A stretch of 64,000 nt of DNA from Melanocharis versteri. Lineage: Eukaryota; Chordata; Aves; Passeriformes; Melanocharitidae. The stretch covers positions 901,305 to 965,304 of the forward strand of contig VZTG01008967.1 of the NCBI GenBank assembly GCA_013397845.1, read 5' to 3'. The notes under the pieces are model-generated. The model was not told the origin of the DNA and searched no databases. It worked only from the letters and a program-made list of their open reading frames with translations. Made by a program: the position numbers and the translations under genes. Each line of letters starts with the position of its first letter. Positions within the stretch are counted from its first letter, which is position 1. Shown here one piece after another: positions 50,935-63,395 of the stretch.

Positions 50935-51750
50935 GCCTTGATGGATTTTTTCCCATGAATTTCTCTAATCCTTTTCTGAATCCTTTTGTATGTTTAACAT
51001 CCAAAGCACCACTCAGAAACATGCTGTATTTCACAAAAAATCATGGTTTGTTTTCTTTTAAACCTGTAGCCGAATAACTTTGTGACCTTGTACCACAAAG
51101 AGTGAATAATCATTGCTTAGTCACCTTCTCAATAAGTTTCAGAGCATGTTATTATTTATCCAGTTTCTGTCTTTTCAGTTGCCTCTTCTCTGAGTTTAAA
51201 TTAGTTCATGTCTATTAAATCCTTCAGCATGACCCATGCCACCTCCCTGGCCAATTCTGTTTTTCTTGAAACCTTTCTAAGTCCTTTGTAACTTTTTTGA
51301 GATAAAGACGCAGACCTGTACACAGAATGGAAGATGCAGGGGTGTGTGTGTGTAGGAACATATATTTACCTGTAGCTGTTTTTTTCAGGTTTTAATGTAT
51401 CAACACCTTTTAGTCTTCCACTAAGCATTGTGCTATCTGCAGTCTTTTCAAACTCTCTCTTCTTCATAACTGAAGCTAATTTTGAGTCTATTATTCTAAA
51501 GGTAAAGTTTAGATTTTCTTCTTCCTAATGTATTTGCATTTATCAGTACTGAATTTGAGCTGCCATTTTCTTACCCTGCAACTCAGAACCATGGCTATCA
51601 TTATCTACTGCAGCTCTTTGCAGTCAGATTTAGTTGTGACTACTCTGGTATCAAAAGCGAACTTTGTGACCTCGCCATTCACCTCACTTTCCAAATCATT
51701 TATGAAGTTATTCAACAGATACATGGACATCAGCGTGACTGGCAGTAATA
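50935..51750 (-). mobile_element. ancient CR1 LINE copy, about 0.8 kb colinear
   Basis: The plus strand follows, block by block, the antisense of the CR1 type common in turtles and crocodiles. It begins 'catgaatttctctaatcc' and 'tttctgaatccttttgtatg', then 'ttttaaacctgtagccgaat', 'agagtgaataatcattgctt' and 'aacttttttgagataaagac'. It continues 'acctgtacacagaatggaag', 'tgtatttgcatttatcagta' followed by 'ctgaatttgagctgccattt', and ends near 'aaatcatttatgaagttatt'. Divergence is strong and every long frame is broken, so insertion is probably older than the bird radiation. The element lies on the minus strand, inside the last STK32B intron and in the same orientation as the gene. Confidence 0.75.
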
Positions 51751-54094
51751 ATGTTATCTCATTACTGGCTTGTTTCTGCACTGCTTCAGCAACTGGCCAC
51801 AAATTGCTTTCTTAAAACAGGACAGGGAGCTCAGTCTTCATGGCTCATTCTTAGTTTACAGAGACTCATAACAAGTGAAAATTAATGTTAGCGTGGGACA
51901 TAAAGAGAGATGAAGAGAAATCATGGAGGTAATTCCCTATAGCAATGGACAGTCATGATCTGTCATGCAGCCTTTATTTGTCACAAATACGATTTGTCAC
52001 AGATATTATTTGCCCCATGTAACCTGTTTAAAAAAAAAGCATTTGGTACTCAGAATTACAGTTATGCTTCCCTTCCGAAGTCTGAGATGTACAAATGAAG
52101 ACTCCTCTCTCCTCTGCCTGTGAATTGACTTCCAAATAGTTTTTATGAGGTATATTTGTGTTTAGTTTTTAGTGAAGAGAAGCTAATTTCTGGCCTCCAG
52201 TGCTGAGGATCTGCATCTGTTATCCTGATCCTTCCAGGACCACATTTCAACATGGAGAATGCCCTGACATATGCACCCCCACGCAAACTTTCATTCCCAA
52301 GGTTGGATGGTGAGCTGTGGCCATAATAATGATATCATTACTTGTTTGGGGAAATGTTGACCATTTTTCCTGGAAGACTTTTAAAATGAGGTTCCAAATA
52401 CTCATTACTCTTTGTGAGGTTTTTTTGCCTCCATGAAACTCTGAAGGGAACACATTATTGAAACAATGGCATTGGTATGACCACTCATTTCTCAAGAAAA
52501 AGCAAATTTGAAGGTATACCCATAGAAAAATGACCAGTTTGGACCTGCAATGCTCAAACTTTTGGGTAGCTTGGCTCACTAAGATAAGAGTGACATGTGG
52601 ATTGGTAATTCTAAACCAGTAACGATGAGCAGGAATCAGAGGCAGAAGTGAAAGGGCTCATGTGAGCAAGCAACAGCTATTACTGCCTGAACACAAACCA
52701 GGTTCAATCACACTCAGAAAAGCATCTTTCCAATTGCAAGAGCAATCTCCAAAAGCAGACAGACATATCCATTACAAAAGGGAGAAGAAAGGTTCCTTGA
52801 AGAGCAGCGCAACCACTTGAAATGCTCAGAAAGAAATGGATTTAAACTGAATTAAGGTCAGCAGAAGGGGTAAGAAAAGGACTGCAGTCTCATCCAAAAA
52901 GCATTCAGATATTAGAAGGATTATAATAAATGCCTCCAGAGACAGTAAGTGACAAAAAATATGTATAAGGAAAAATACATTCAATGAAGTACACTGCAAA
53001 TCATTATGAATATTCAATTTCAATCAAACTAAAATGAAAGAGAGTACTCAGGGAGTCTGGATTTGAATCTGAAAAGACAATTAAAAGGAAAGACAAAGAA
53101 CTAAAAAGAGATGGATAATAAAATTGATCTTATAAAAAAATGCAGAGAATATTAAGTACGCTTTTCACCTATGATATGGAAAAAAATTAGACAACAGGAT
53201 TTTAAGCATCTTAGTTTGCTTAAAATATGTTCCCTCAAATTTTGCCATTTATTCTGGGAACAGAGAGCTCTCTGTTCACCTCGAGCTGTTCGGGATCATT
53301 TATAAGAGAACTAGATATGTTCAAATTGTAGGAATGATAGCAGGAAAAGACAGAGTAATGTGCTTCAATTTGTGGCAGATTTTTTAGTGTGCTAGCATTG
53401 AACAAATACTGAAAAGAGGAATAAGGTGTATCAGTAGCTTAGGACAGACACAAACCTGTTCAGATCAGTGGAGACAAGACAGCTGAATATCATAACAATG
53501 CTATTGCAGCATATTAGTATTAAGTAAAAAAACTCCAAATTCAAAATCACTAGTAGTGGTCTGGAAGTTTTTACTGGAACTATTAAAAACATGGATATTT
53601 TTCTAATCAGTTCATTGTATCTTTTAAAATAGTTTTGCAGAATTCTAACGCATTTTCATGTACATTGGATATATGAAATACATATTCTACTCAGTAAATG
53701 GTGGATATTTGATTTTGCTTTCTTTAGCAGGCTGATAATTTTGATTAAGTTTGTGAAGCATCTAACTGAAGGATTATTCTGCCTGAGAAGCAAATATTTC
53801 TTGTACTTTCTTCTCTGTTCTTTTTTTTCTCACATCTTTAATCTTAAAGCCATCTTTCAGGGAGAAGAGGCTCAGAAACTGTAAGGGGTAAGAAATATGA
53901 TTTCACTACAAGCAAATATTGGGTCTTTTTCTTAACTTCTGGTCATTTCAGGTTTCAGATATTCATAAAGAGATGTAGTTGTATGTGAAAATCTGTTTAG
54001 TGATAACAGCACAAAAATAGCAAAATAATCTGTGCTCAGCTTTTTAATAAAGCTACAAGCAAACAGTGTGGATTTATCTGTACAATCTCCCCCA

Positions 54095-54113
54095 CCACAG
54101 ACACACACACAAA
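54095..54113 (+). repeat. short (AC)n repeat
   Basis: A run of CA/AC dinucleotides within 'accacagacacacacacaaa'. Confidence 0.8.
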
Positions 54114-54564
54114 ATCAAAAAAAGAAAATTTGAAAATGTAGCCTACAGCTTCTAAATGATATCAAATTCTTGAAAAATTGCTGGCAACTCTATGGGAATA
54201 CACATTAAGATATTGCAAAGTGTTTGGTGCTGCATTTCTGGATATAGTAAAATATCTATATACAGAAATGGAATTAAAACAAAAAAAATTATTTTGCCAC
54301 AAAAAGGAGCCAAACAGATCCCTGAAATATACTTCAGATAATATTGTCAAGCTAATCAGCATGTGGGCCATTTGTATATCAGAGTTTATTTAGTTTATGT
54401 GTTCAAAACCGAGAGACTACACTGACACTTTTAAGAATAGAAAACAAACCCTGCAAAAGGATTTTCCTGTTATTTACTTTGGATCAGGGCAGTGTGCACC
54501 CCTCTCTTGAAGGTACTGGAAGATAATGTCACTGTGGACAGATGCCATACCCCCACGTCAAATC

Positions 54565-54583
54565 AACACACACACACACGCAC
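54565..54583 (+). repeat. (AC)8 microsatellite
   Basis: A run of CA dinucleotides followed by cgcacat. Confidence 0.9.
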
Positions 54584-57158
54584 ATATTTGAATTTGTAGC
54601 TCACATCCACTGAAATATTCAACAGAAGATGCCCTCTGATCAGGAGTGTGTAAGGGATAAAAATCTAACTTTTTTACCCACTACTGACAATCACTAACCT
54701 TATGTCTTTGTCCATGAAGCCCTTGCTTAAAACATTCCTACAAATACCAGTTTTCCATTACTCAAATACAGAAAGCAATAGAATAAAGAAAATGTGCACA
54801 TTGTGTCTTTGTGTTCGTTAACTGAAACTTTTAACTTACTTCAGTCTCTTCCACTATGTTTAAATTCTTTTTGGCATAGTGAGCCTTTTCTCTCCCTCCC
54901 CCTGCTCCTTTTGTCTGGAGTCTAAGAGTTTCTGATAGTCTCCTGAGCTTCTTGACAAGAAAGCAAGTATGACTTGCTGCAAGATTTGCAGTGTCTGTTG
55001 CAGGGTGAAAGACACACAGTGGAAAAGAGGCACCGTGTAGAACTACCAGCAAGGCATTCAATAAAATCAGATTCTGCTTTTCATAGCAGATATTTTACAA
55101 CTATTGGATTGCAAGATGTTGTGGAACTGGGATGGCTAACCACACAATTAACTACGTATTACTGCCTGACTTCATGTTGCTCAGTTAGAAGCATCTGAAA
55201 TTTTCCTTGAATCCTTGTAGTTTGGGGAGTCTCATTTTTTTCCCTTGAAAGACATGCTATTTTTTTTCATCCTTTATTAGGATTTATGTAGTGTTCTGTG
55301 ACACTGAAGTAAACTGAGCAGAAGGCTTAAGCCACAATAAAATGTGGATTTTTGTTGCTGAATATAGTGGAAATACGCAGATAGTTTCAACAGTTACTAT
55401 GTAGAGGAACATGGAAGAATATCAAAATGTCTGGCTGCATTAATCTGAGACTGATTTAAAGCCCTGTTTGGGATTGACACCTCACCTAATGATACAATCA
55501 CATATTAATAGGTATTGTGTTTGTAGGAACAAACAGTCCACATCTTTCAGCTTCTGCAGCTTTTCCTAAGAACTTGATGGGCCATGTGGCTTTGGAAATC
55601 CATGTAAGCACAGCCTCAGCCTGTACATCCAGCCCTGAGGGCACAGAAGGTCTAAGGAAACCCACCCTGAGTTCCTCTAGTGGATACTGCATAGCTTCTT
55701 CTGATATGATGGCATCTGTGCCTGCCGTTGCTCCTATTTTGTTCTCATTAACTTGAATTCACTTTGAACTTCAAACATTTGACCTCTGCTTCCCCCCTTC
55801 TTAACATTTTTGTCTTTGAAAAGTATTACAGAAGTCTCTCCACGTCCTTCTTAAGATATAATGCAATTTAAAGGAGAAATTATTGTGATCTGGCTTTAGA
55901 CAATGCAGGATCTGTTGTAGGTCTGTATTAAATATTGTTCCTTTGCCTTGTCAAAGCCAATCAAGCAATGACCAAAACACATGCTTTTCTGATTGAAGTG
56001 CATGTGGTTAACCTTTTGCTTCCATTTTACTTGTACTCCCTTTAAACTTCTTTATCTCTCATCAGCCTCCCAGTGTTCTTTATAGCCCGTGTTGTTACTG
56101 TAGTTGTGCAATATGAAACAAACAAAAAAATTCCCTATGCATAAAAAGATTTAAGAATAACACAGTAAAATCATGACAAGAGAAATCGTTCAAGCTAGTG
56201 AACACACCAATGAGATTTTGAGTGTCTTACAAAATCTGGTGTCTTAACTTTCAAAAATTGCTGCTTATTGGAACTTCTTGATGTGTGACACTGGAGTAGG
56301 TGGGAGACTAATATGTGGAAATGAAAGAGTTGTGTGAACAACTTCTTGGAAACTCATTAAATTTATTTATCAATGTAACATTTTTCTAATCTTATTATTA
56401 TGATATTAATAATTTTGATTTTTGTAGGTTAAACTACAAAGTTCAAGCATCCACTAGTTCAACTGATTCAGAGAATCTGCCAAGATGCTTCTGAAAACCT
56501 TCTATGGGCTGGCTTGGTCTGGCTTCTCTTCTTTATGGCTTTTACAGAAACACATGGCTTTCTTGTGGTAGAGATCACATAAAATAACATGAAGAATCTG
56601 CTGGACCTTCCTTTTCTTTCTAAGACCTTGTAGTTTCTGTGAGTAGTCAGTATCAGTCAAGAAATGTCCCACAGACTGTAACAGGAAGAAGTGTATTTCA
56701 TGGCATAATTTCCTTTGTGCTATTGTGTGAACTGTGCAAAGCTGACAGTCCCTTTCCCAGTTTTAATTACAGAGACAGTAATTACCTGCATTGTATGCAT
56801 TAAGTAAAATAGTCACAACTTTTTAAATTAATTTTTAACATCTCACAACTCTATTAGACAGGCTTGCATATATAATTAGGTCAAATAAAAACGTGGAATA
56901 TACTTGAATGAAATGCAATAATTTTACCAAAGACACAAGCAACTCCATCGTTATGAGGTGTATCTGCTAATACGAATGGGTCCATTATGACTGCAACTCA
57001 AAGGCAGTAATTTACAAGAAATGCTGTGCATTAATTGGAGGTTATTGATATCCTTGGGAATCAGTCTTGTCCTTCTGTGAACCCTGGCTGACCCTTAGAT
57101 TAGAAATTCTTGCTTTATGTCTGGAAAAGGTGTAATACTTAGCTTTGTTGAAATACAC

Positions 57159-57177
57159 TTTTTTTTTTTTTTTTTTT
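57159..57177 (+). repeat. T19 homopolymer
   Basis: Nineteen T in a row on the plus strand, that is poly(A) on the STK32B sense strand. It is followed by no recognisable retrocopy. Confidence 0.95.
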
Positions 57178-57585
57178 GATAGTGGGAAGTATGAACAGTG
57201 TTTCCAAGTCAGAACAGTGTGGTTCATACCATTAAAATTTCATGAGTTATGACTTCCCTTGGTTTTGTTTGAGTTGTGAAAAAGTGGTACCTTGTGTTGT
57301 ATTCCTCTGCTTAATTACTGACAGTTTCTCTGGGGAGTTTCGGTAACATTTGCCTTATATTTCTAACATACTTTCATCACAAGGTCTTCTGCTTGCTTGC
57401 AGAGATGCAAGAACTACAAAACCATCACACCAGAGACTATAAGCGGAAGAAATCAATGGAAATCCAGTCTTTTAGGCTCTGCTGCTGTGATCATTAATCA
57501 CTTTCCCTTACACTGTGAGAAAAAAAATAATTCTCAATTTAATTTTAGCACTGAATGCTAAAGAGGCATTAAGAAATGCACTTAC

Positions 57586-57650
57586 TTCTCTCTGTTGAAT
57601 ATGATGAATTCTTTCCTAACGGTTTCCAAGCACTGCTGCAGGTGTACGTT
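57586..57650 (-). CDS. STK32B: STK32B (YANK2 kinase), 65-nt penultimate exon
   Basis: On the minus strand, acceptor ttttttaaag is followed by AAC GTA CAC, and the exon ends ...AACAGAGAGAA before donor GTAAG. It encodes NVHLQQCLETVRKEFIIFNR, then E and the first two bases of a lysine codon, which the terminal exon completes. The block QxCLETVRxEFIIFNREK is characteristic of the C-terminal part of STK32B after the basic segment; STK32A has the related EFIIFNREK. Phase 0 in and phase 2 out match both neighbours, which makes the call firm. The exon is too short to appear as an independent open frame. Confidence 0.95.
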
Positions 57651-58412
57651 CTTTAAAAAACAGCATGAATAGGTTGATTAAAAAAGATGAGAAATCATAG
57701 ACAGAAATCACAACAACACAAACAACACCGAACAAAAAGGCTTATGAATGAACACTATCAAGAGGCATTTCGAAGACTCATTAAACTGGGCCGTGATAGC
57801 ACAATCAATCTCATTCTTTTGGAAGAAGCTCCCCACAAAGAATTCCTGAGGATTTTTACATCTGATAGCTCTAGGAAGAACAGCTTGCATGAACATTCAA
57901 AATCATTAGGAGTAGCAACATAATTTATAAAACCTCACTGAAATGATAATTCAAGTCTAGAAATTATTATTAATCTTCTCAGTACTCTTGACTGTTCATA
58001 CAATGCATCTTTCTTCATTGGACACATTATCCAAGAGTGGAAGAGACAGCTTTAATATTTTTATAAATAACAAGCCTTTTCACTGCATACTTTTCATTTC
58101 TGGTAGTAGCAGCAAATAAATACTCTTTGTAACTATTCGTCCATGTGTGGGAAGTGTTTTTGGCAATTGGCAACACTTTTTCATACTTTAAATGAGCATC
58201 TGTGATAATCTTAAAAATTAAACATGTTGTTACTATCTGACTAAAATAAATGGTTGCTTTTCATCTTGCTTTGGAGATGATTTATGCAATGTATAAAATG
58301 ACAGACAGAGAGGTTGAGTCTTTTTTCACAGGTGACAAAACTGAACTTAACTGAGTTTGCCTATTAGAGTGTAAACGAAATGGCACTGACTGCAGTCACA
58401 GTCCCATCTTAC
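57651..58412 (-). other. STK32B: STK32B intron (762 bp)
   Basis: This phase-0 intron lies between donor GTAAGA (58407-58412 on the minus strand) and acceptor AAAG at 57651-57654. The plus-strand frame at 57687-57923 is a chance frame. Nothing else is recognised. Confidence 0.9.
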
Positions 58413-58544
58413 CAGTGGGCAGGTTTCCTTAGCTCCGTCTTTGGATTTGTTTTTGGCAAGTCGCTTTTTCTTTTTATGGAGAGGCTTGGACTCTAAAATC
58501 ATTTCTTCAAGTTCAAATGTGGGATCACAGTTCAGTCTTCCTTT
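58413..58544 (-). CDS. STK32B: STK32B (YANK2 kinase), post-kinase-domain basic exon
   Basis: This 132-nt exon has phase 0 at both ends, acceptor ttgtaccag and donor GTAAGA. It encodes 44 residues, KGRLNCDPTFELEEMILESK then PLHKKKKRLAKNKSKDGAKE and TCPL. The segment KGRLNCDPTFELEEMILESKPLHKKKKRLAK is almost invariant between STK32A and STK32B in vertebrates. Its basic KKKKRLAKNKSKDG part follows the acidic helix just after the kinase fold, in the position of the AGC-kinase C-terminal extension. The STK32B rather than STK32A choice comes from the next exons. Read-through of the donor would add about 21 residues and then stop. Confidence 0.96.
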
Positions 58545-59045
58545 CTGGTACAAAAGGATTCAAAGTTATTCTTTGAAGCATCGCTGTGGTATTTTACTTT
58601 GCTTGGCAAGTGTTATTACCAGTAATAATGAACCAGCTCCTCAATCACATTGGTAAAATGAAAACTGTCTTTTTAGGCCTGGAGAGATGCTCGAAGTTTA
58701 AATAAGGGAGATAAGATAAAAACCATATTATAAAGCAATTATAAAGAGTTAGATCCTCTTCCTAGTTATAAACAGACATGCTCCTAGAGGGACTAAAGTT
58801 ATGTTACCCCAGTGAGAGAGACTAATCTGGCCCAGGGTCTTCATCAGAATATCAGTTACTGCTGTAGAGCATAAATGGCACCAGTAATAGTGCAGAAGAG
58901 ATGGGGAGTACCTCTAAGACCTTGTTGAAATCTGATTGTCTGAAGTGTTGCAGTGGATTCCGTTACTTAGATGCTGTCCATGAGAACAAAGGAAGGAACA
59001 GGCCTGTTTTGGTTAGCAGCATTTATATAAAACAGGATTCAGAGT

Positions 59046-60480
59046 ATTATAGAATCCCAGGTTGGAAAGGATCTCAAGGATCATCTGGTCAAACTTTTCT
59101 GGGTGAAACCACAATCCCCAGTCTGGACAAGACGGCCCAGCAACCTGTCCAGCTGAATCTTAAAAGAGTCCAGTTTTGGGGAATACATCGTTTTCAGGGG
59201 CAGATTATTGAAATGGCTGATTGTTGCTCCTATAAAAAATTTTGCTCTTGTGTCCAACTGGAATCTTCTCAGGAGTAGCTTGTACCCAATACCTCTTGCC
59301 TTTTCCATGTGACTCCCTGTGAAAAGGGAGGCTCCATCTTTGTAGCTACCCTTTAAGTAATGGGACATGGTGATAAGGTCTCCCCTAATCCTTATTTTCT
59401 CACGGCTCTACAAGCCCAGTTCTGTCAGCCTTTCCTCTTATGGCCTATTTGGCACTCCTCTGATCATCTCTGTGGCCCTTCTCTGGACCCTCTCCAGCCT
59501 GTCCACATCTTTTTTGTGTAGTGGGGACCAAAATTGAACACAGTATTCCAGATGTGGCCTGGCAAGTGCTTAGTGGAGTGGGACAATGACTTTTTTTATC
59601 TCTGCTAGTGATGCACTTGTTGATACAACTCAGCATGCTGTTGGCTTTCTTTGCCATGGCAGCACCCTGGTCACTCACATTGAGCTTGCTGTCCACCTGG
59701 ACCTCCAGAGTTGCTGGAGCTGTTCCTCAGCTGGGTAGATCCCATCCTGCGCTACACCCCTGAACTATGTTTTCCCAGATTTAAGAGCTTACACTTGCTC
59801 TCGTTGAACTTCTAAAGGTTCTTGTCAGCCCACTGTCGTGGTTTGACACCGGCCCAACGCCAGGCAGCCACGAGAGTCACTTTTCCCAGGAGCCATCTTT
59901 GTGGCCGCCCTGCCAATACACCCACTCCTCCAAAGGTCCTCCTGCAGGGTGGTTCTCCCAAAGTGTCTGCTTCCCCACTCAGTTTGGCATCATCAGTGGA
60001 CTTCCCCAGGGTACACTTGATCCCATCATTCACATCACTTGTTGAGGTGTTGAGCAGTGTTGGACCCAATATGGATCCCTGTGGGATCCCACCTGCAACA
60101 GGCTGCCAGTTTGAGAAGGAGCTGTTTTCCGCCTCCCCCTGGGTGCAGCCCGTCAGCCATCCATCCCATCCAACCCGTTCCCCACCCATCACACGGATCA
60201 CTTGTCTACACCATAACACATCAATTTCTCAAAAAGGAGGCCGTGGGAAACTCTATCAAAAGCCTTGAAGAAATCCAGACAAACAACAAGAACCACTTGC
60301 CCCGTATCAACGGAGCAGGCTACTTTGTCATTGAATATGCTCAGGTTTGGAAAGTACCGTTTGTCCTTGGTGAATCCTTGTTGGCTTTTCCCAATCATGT
60401 GCTTTGTTCTAATCTATGATTCTTTTTCTATTCTATCCACTTTATTAAGGTTTTCCTTACCCATTACACATATTACTTAA
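59046..60480 (-). mobile_element. CR1 LINE, 3' half with decayed reverse transcriptase
   Basis: The copy runs from the CR1 3' end ('tatagaatcccaggttgga' on the plus strand) through the antisense 3' UTR blocks into ORF2. On the minus strand the frame 60198-60398 holds the reverse transcriptase block VVCLDFFKAFDRVSHGLLFE. The frame 59812-60219 holds GIPQGSILGPTLLN and the catalytic-box relic STDDAKL (aspartates at 59989-59994), where family members have FADDTKL. The two blocks are in different frames and stops follow, so the enzyme is inactive. The copy is 5'-truncated and in the same orientation as STK32B. The plus-strand frames at 59822-60419 are shadows. Confidence 0.93.
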
Positions 60481-60954
60481 ATATTTTGGATTCTCCATAA
60501 AAAAATGTTATGTTAATTTGTGATGCTTGAAGCAAATTTTAAGATTCTTTGTTATACCAGGGAGGCCTTTACAGAAAATTTGCAAACAATTTGAATTGTG
60601 TAGTGGAAGATGTTAAAAGCAGCCTGTTTTCCTTTGGGACTTCTGAGAGTTCAGTCATGCCATTGTCACTGTCAAGGTGGAAGTACTAAAATAACTCATA
60701 CATAAATGACAGATATTTTCAGTAACCAAAGACACTAAGCAGCAAAATCACATCAGAAACTTCTTGTATGTTTTGTGGTGTCCTACAATGAAGCATTTGG
60801 TTTAGAGATCACTCCATCATTTTTATTCCTAGAGAATTCTGTATAGTCAGAGCATAATATCTAGACATCTGATGCCTTTTCCTTCATATTATCCAGTCAG
60901 CTTTAGTAGAACATATTTGGTTTTTATTACTGGCAGTTTATAGCTTATTTATAT

Positions 60955-60975
60955 TTATTAATAAATAAATAAATA
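60955..60975 (+). repeat. (AATA)n microsatellite
   Basis: About five TTTA/AATA-type units: 'tattaataaataaataaata'. Confidence 0.88.
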
Positions 60976-62055
60976 ATTCCTTAGGTTTCATCAATATCAG
61001 TTCCTTCCTTGAGCATGCATATTTTTGAGATTTGATTGAGTACTTAAAAAATACATCACTTTCATTCTGAATCTTTAAAAATAAAAGCAAGTTATATTTT
61101 AAAAAAAAACCCTACAATAATTTATGACTCCAAGCTGGATATGAAGAAACTAACTAAGCCATAAAGAAACACGTGTGCTATTTAAGTAAGAACTATGTTT
61201 GTGGAATCAAACTATAAGGGAGAAATTAAGCTATGGGACATTGCTCCCACGGGCCTCCTGTGTGCCCTCTCAGCTGCAGAAGGCAGACAAGCTCCTGACA
61301 GTCATGGCAAGCTGTCAAAATTTATAAAACTCTCCGGTTTCAAAACACTCTGCAGGTCACAGGGCCCCAGTTCACCCTCCCACCAAAGGTTGAAAAACAA
61401 GAATTGTTTTGTTGTGTGGCTCCAATTAATCAGTGAATGTTTTTCTGGTGCAACAAAGAGAAAGTTCCTGGAAAATGTTTAGACAAACTTAGTCTCATGA
61501 AACAGCAAAGTTTCTATAAAAAAAATGTTGTGCTAGAAAAGACACTTTGATTCTCACCGCACTGTTTTTCCTGACACACTTGATTGACCAGGTGGAACGA
61601 GCCCTGTAATATCAGACTCTGTGCAGAAGAGTCTGGTAGAGCTTGTAATGGGACTTTCAGATTAATCTGGATAGATAAATGAAACATTTTATTCCTATTT
61701 CCTTTTAAATGCAGAATATTATTTTGCTTCACATATTACAGATTTCCCCTTCAATTTTATAGATGCCTGCCAAAACACAAATAAAGTTAATCCAAATGTG
61801 AAAAGAAAAGCTGTCTTTGCAGAGTCTGAAACTCTCTTGGAACCGCACGTGTGTTGTACCTTTGGGTGTGGGGAACTGGATCTCCTCTATAAAATACTCT
61901 GTTGTGAAGTTTTCCACGTGCTGATGACTGTGGATTAAACTTTTAACTGGTTGTAGGAGGTGTAAATAATTGGTTGAGTTTTGCCTGAGAAGTCATTGCA
62001 CACCTCTGAAATCTCAAAGAGCAGCTCTAACTTGAAAAAAGGAGAAGAGGAAAGT

Positions 62056-62083
62056 CATCTTATAGATCCCATCTTATAGATCC
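62056..62083 (+). repeat. perfect 14-bp tandem duplication
   Basis: The word catcttatagatcc occurs twice in direct succession (62056-62069 and 62070-62083). Confidence 0.95.
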
Positions 62084-63395
62084 ACACCACCAGGAGAACG
62101 TAGTTGACAGTCCACCAGGCCAGGAAGGAGCTTTGCTCTGCATTGCTTTGCTTAGGGCAGAGACCCGAGGGAGTGTAGGGGAGGATCCTGGCATGGCACA
62201 GCAATTACTCCCGCTGCATGGACATCAAGTAAGAGTGAAAGAGCCATGGCCTGGTAGATAAGACATTCACCTCTCAAGCTTTCCTCTTGCACTAGGATTG
62301 AGCTGCCAAGCGAAAGGAAGGAATTTCCCCGCAGGTGAACATTGCTCTGGAGTGCCTGTAAGAGGGGCCTGCCTTTCCCTTCTCCAGTTGTGCTTGTTAC
62401 CTGCTGTGCTCCTGGTCTTTCTCCCGGTTCCCTGAGGGATGCCCTGCTTGCCCACCCACAGCTTTCTTCTCCTGCAGGATGGTGCTGCCAGAGAGGCTCT
62501 GCTCAGGTGTCAAGAAGCCCAGCAATCGCTGACAGCAGTGTCTTGGCAACCCACCTGGCCACCTTTGCTCCATCAGGCAATGCTCTCTTGCCATCATGTT
62601 CTGAAGGGTTGGACCCTGTCCCCATCATGTTTATCATGAACTCTAAGGCGCACCTGGATGAAGACAGGGTCTATCTGGCGGAATCCGCCTTCCTCATCTT
62701 TATTTACAGTTGCATTAAAAAAACAAAAAATCAGAAACGAACCTTGGTATGTTACAAATATGTTGTTTGCAGAATAATTGTAGTGCAATAAGACTAAAAA
62801 AAGCGAAGCACATTAACACCACATTATTTGTATTCATGGCCCTCAAATACGTTTAACTAGAAAATTATCAAAATGGAAATACCCAGAAAATACTAACAAT
62901 AGGGACCACAGTAAAAAAGAAACCACTGAATTCCCTGACAGAATCTGAATGTTTTATTGTAAGAAACTGTCACAAAGGAAATAGGTCAGCCTTTTGGAAC
63001 ACTATTTTTTAAGTGAAAAAGTAACAGCATACTGGGATGTTAAAAATTTTTCCAAATGTTATTCAAATGTCTAACTTCCACAGCCACAACAGTCTTCTCA
63101 TTATTCTTTATCTCAGAGTTAACTTTGACAATCATTTGCTCTAACAGCTGAAATGCAAAGTCTGGAAAAAGTTTTCTTTTATTTGAAAGGGAAAGGAAAG
63201 TGAACCAAGATTAATTAGTTTTTGTTGTGTTCTATTGAAATGGGACGAATTTTCCCTTAGCTGTGACTGAGTAAATGAAAGTAGAATCCAAAGTAAATCA
63301 CTGAAGAGCAATAAATACAAGCATAAACAAGTAAAACGGCAGTGATAATTAAAGTCAGAATTTACAAACACTGTTCATCTGGAATATCGACTTAC

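Larger units (their letters stand above)
39209..57585 (-). other. STK32B: STK32B last intron (about 18.4 kb)
   Basis: This phase-2 intron is bounded by GTAAG at 57581-57585 (minus strand) and AG at 39209-39210. It contains the SINE-like fragment at about 41800-41900, the old CR1 copy at 50935-51750, and simple repeats at 40845-40899, 50612-50668, 54565-54583 and 57159-57177. I recognise no further exon, although many chance frames exist on both strands. Confidence 0.85.
58545..63395 (-). other. STK32B: STK32B intron (about 4.85 kb)
   Basis: This phase-0 intron lies between donor GTAAG at 63391-63395 and acceptor AG at 58545-58546 (minus strand). It contains the CR1 copy at 59046-60480, the AATA repeat at 60955-60975 and a 14-bp tandem duplication at 62056-62083. 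The 149-codon plus-strand frame at 62342-62791 has no family resemblance and I treat it as chance. Confidence 0.9.

Noticed and set aside
59822..60419. Plus-strand frames of 148 and 120 codons
   Set aside because: They are the antisense of the CR1 reverse transcriptase region.
62245..62320. tRNA-like words (tggtagataag...)
   Set aside because: No cloverleaf can be drawn and the B box is missing.
62342..62791. 149-codon plus-strand frame inside an STK32B intron
   Set aside because: No recognisable family. GC-rich first half and AT-rich second half with no codon pattern, and it is antisense to the gene with no splice support.
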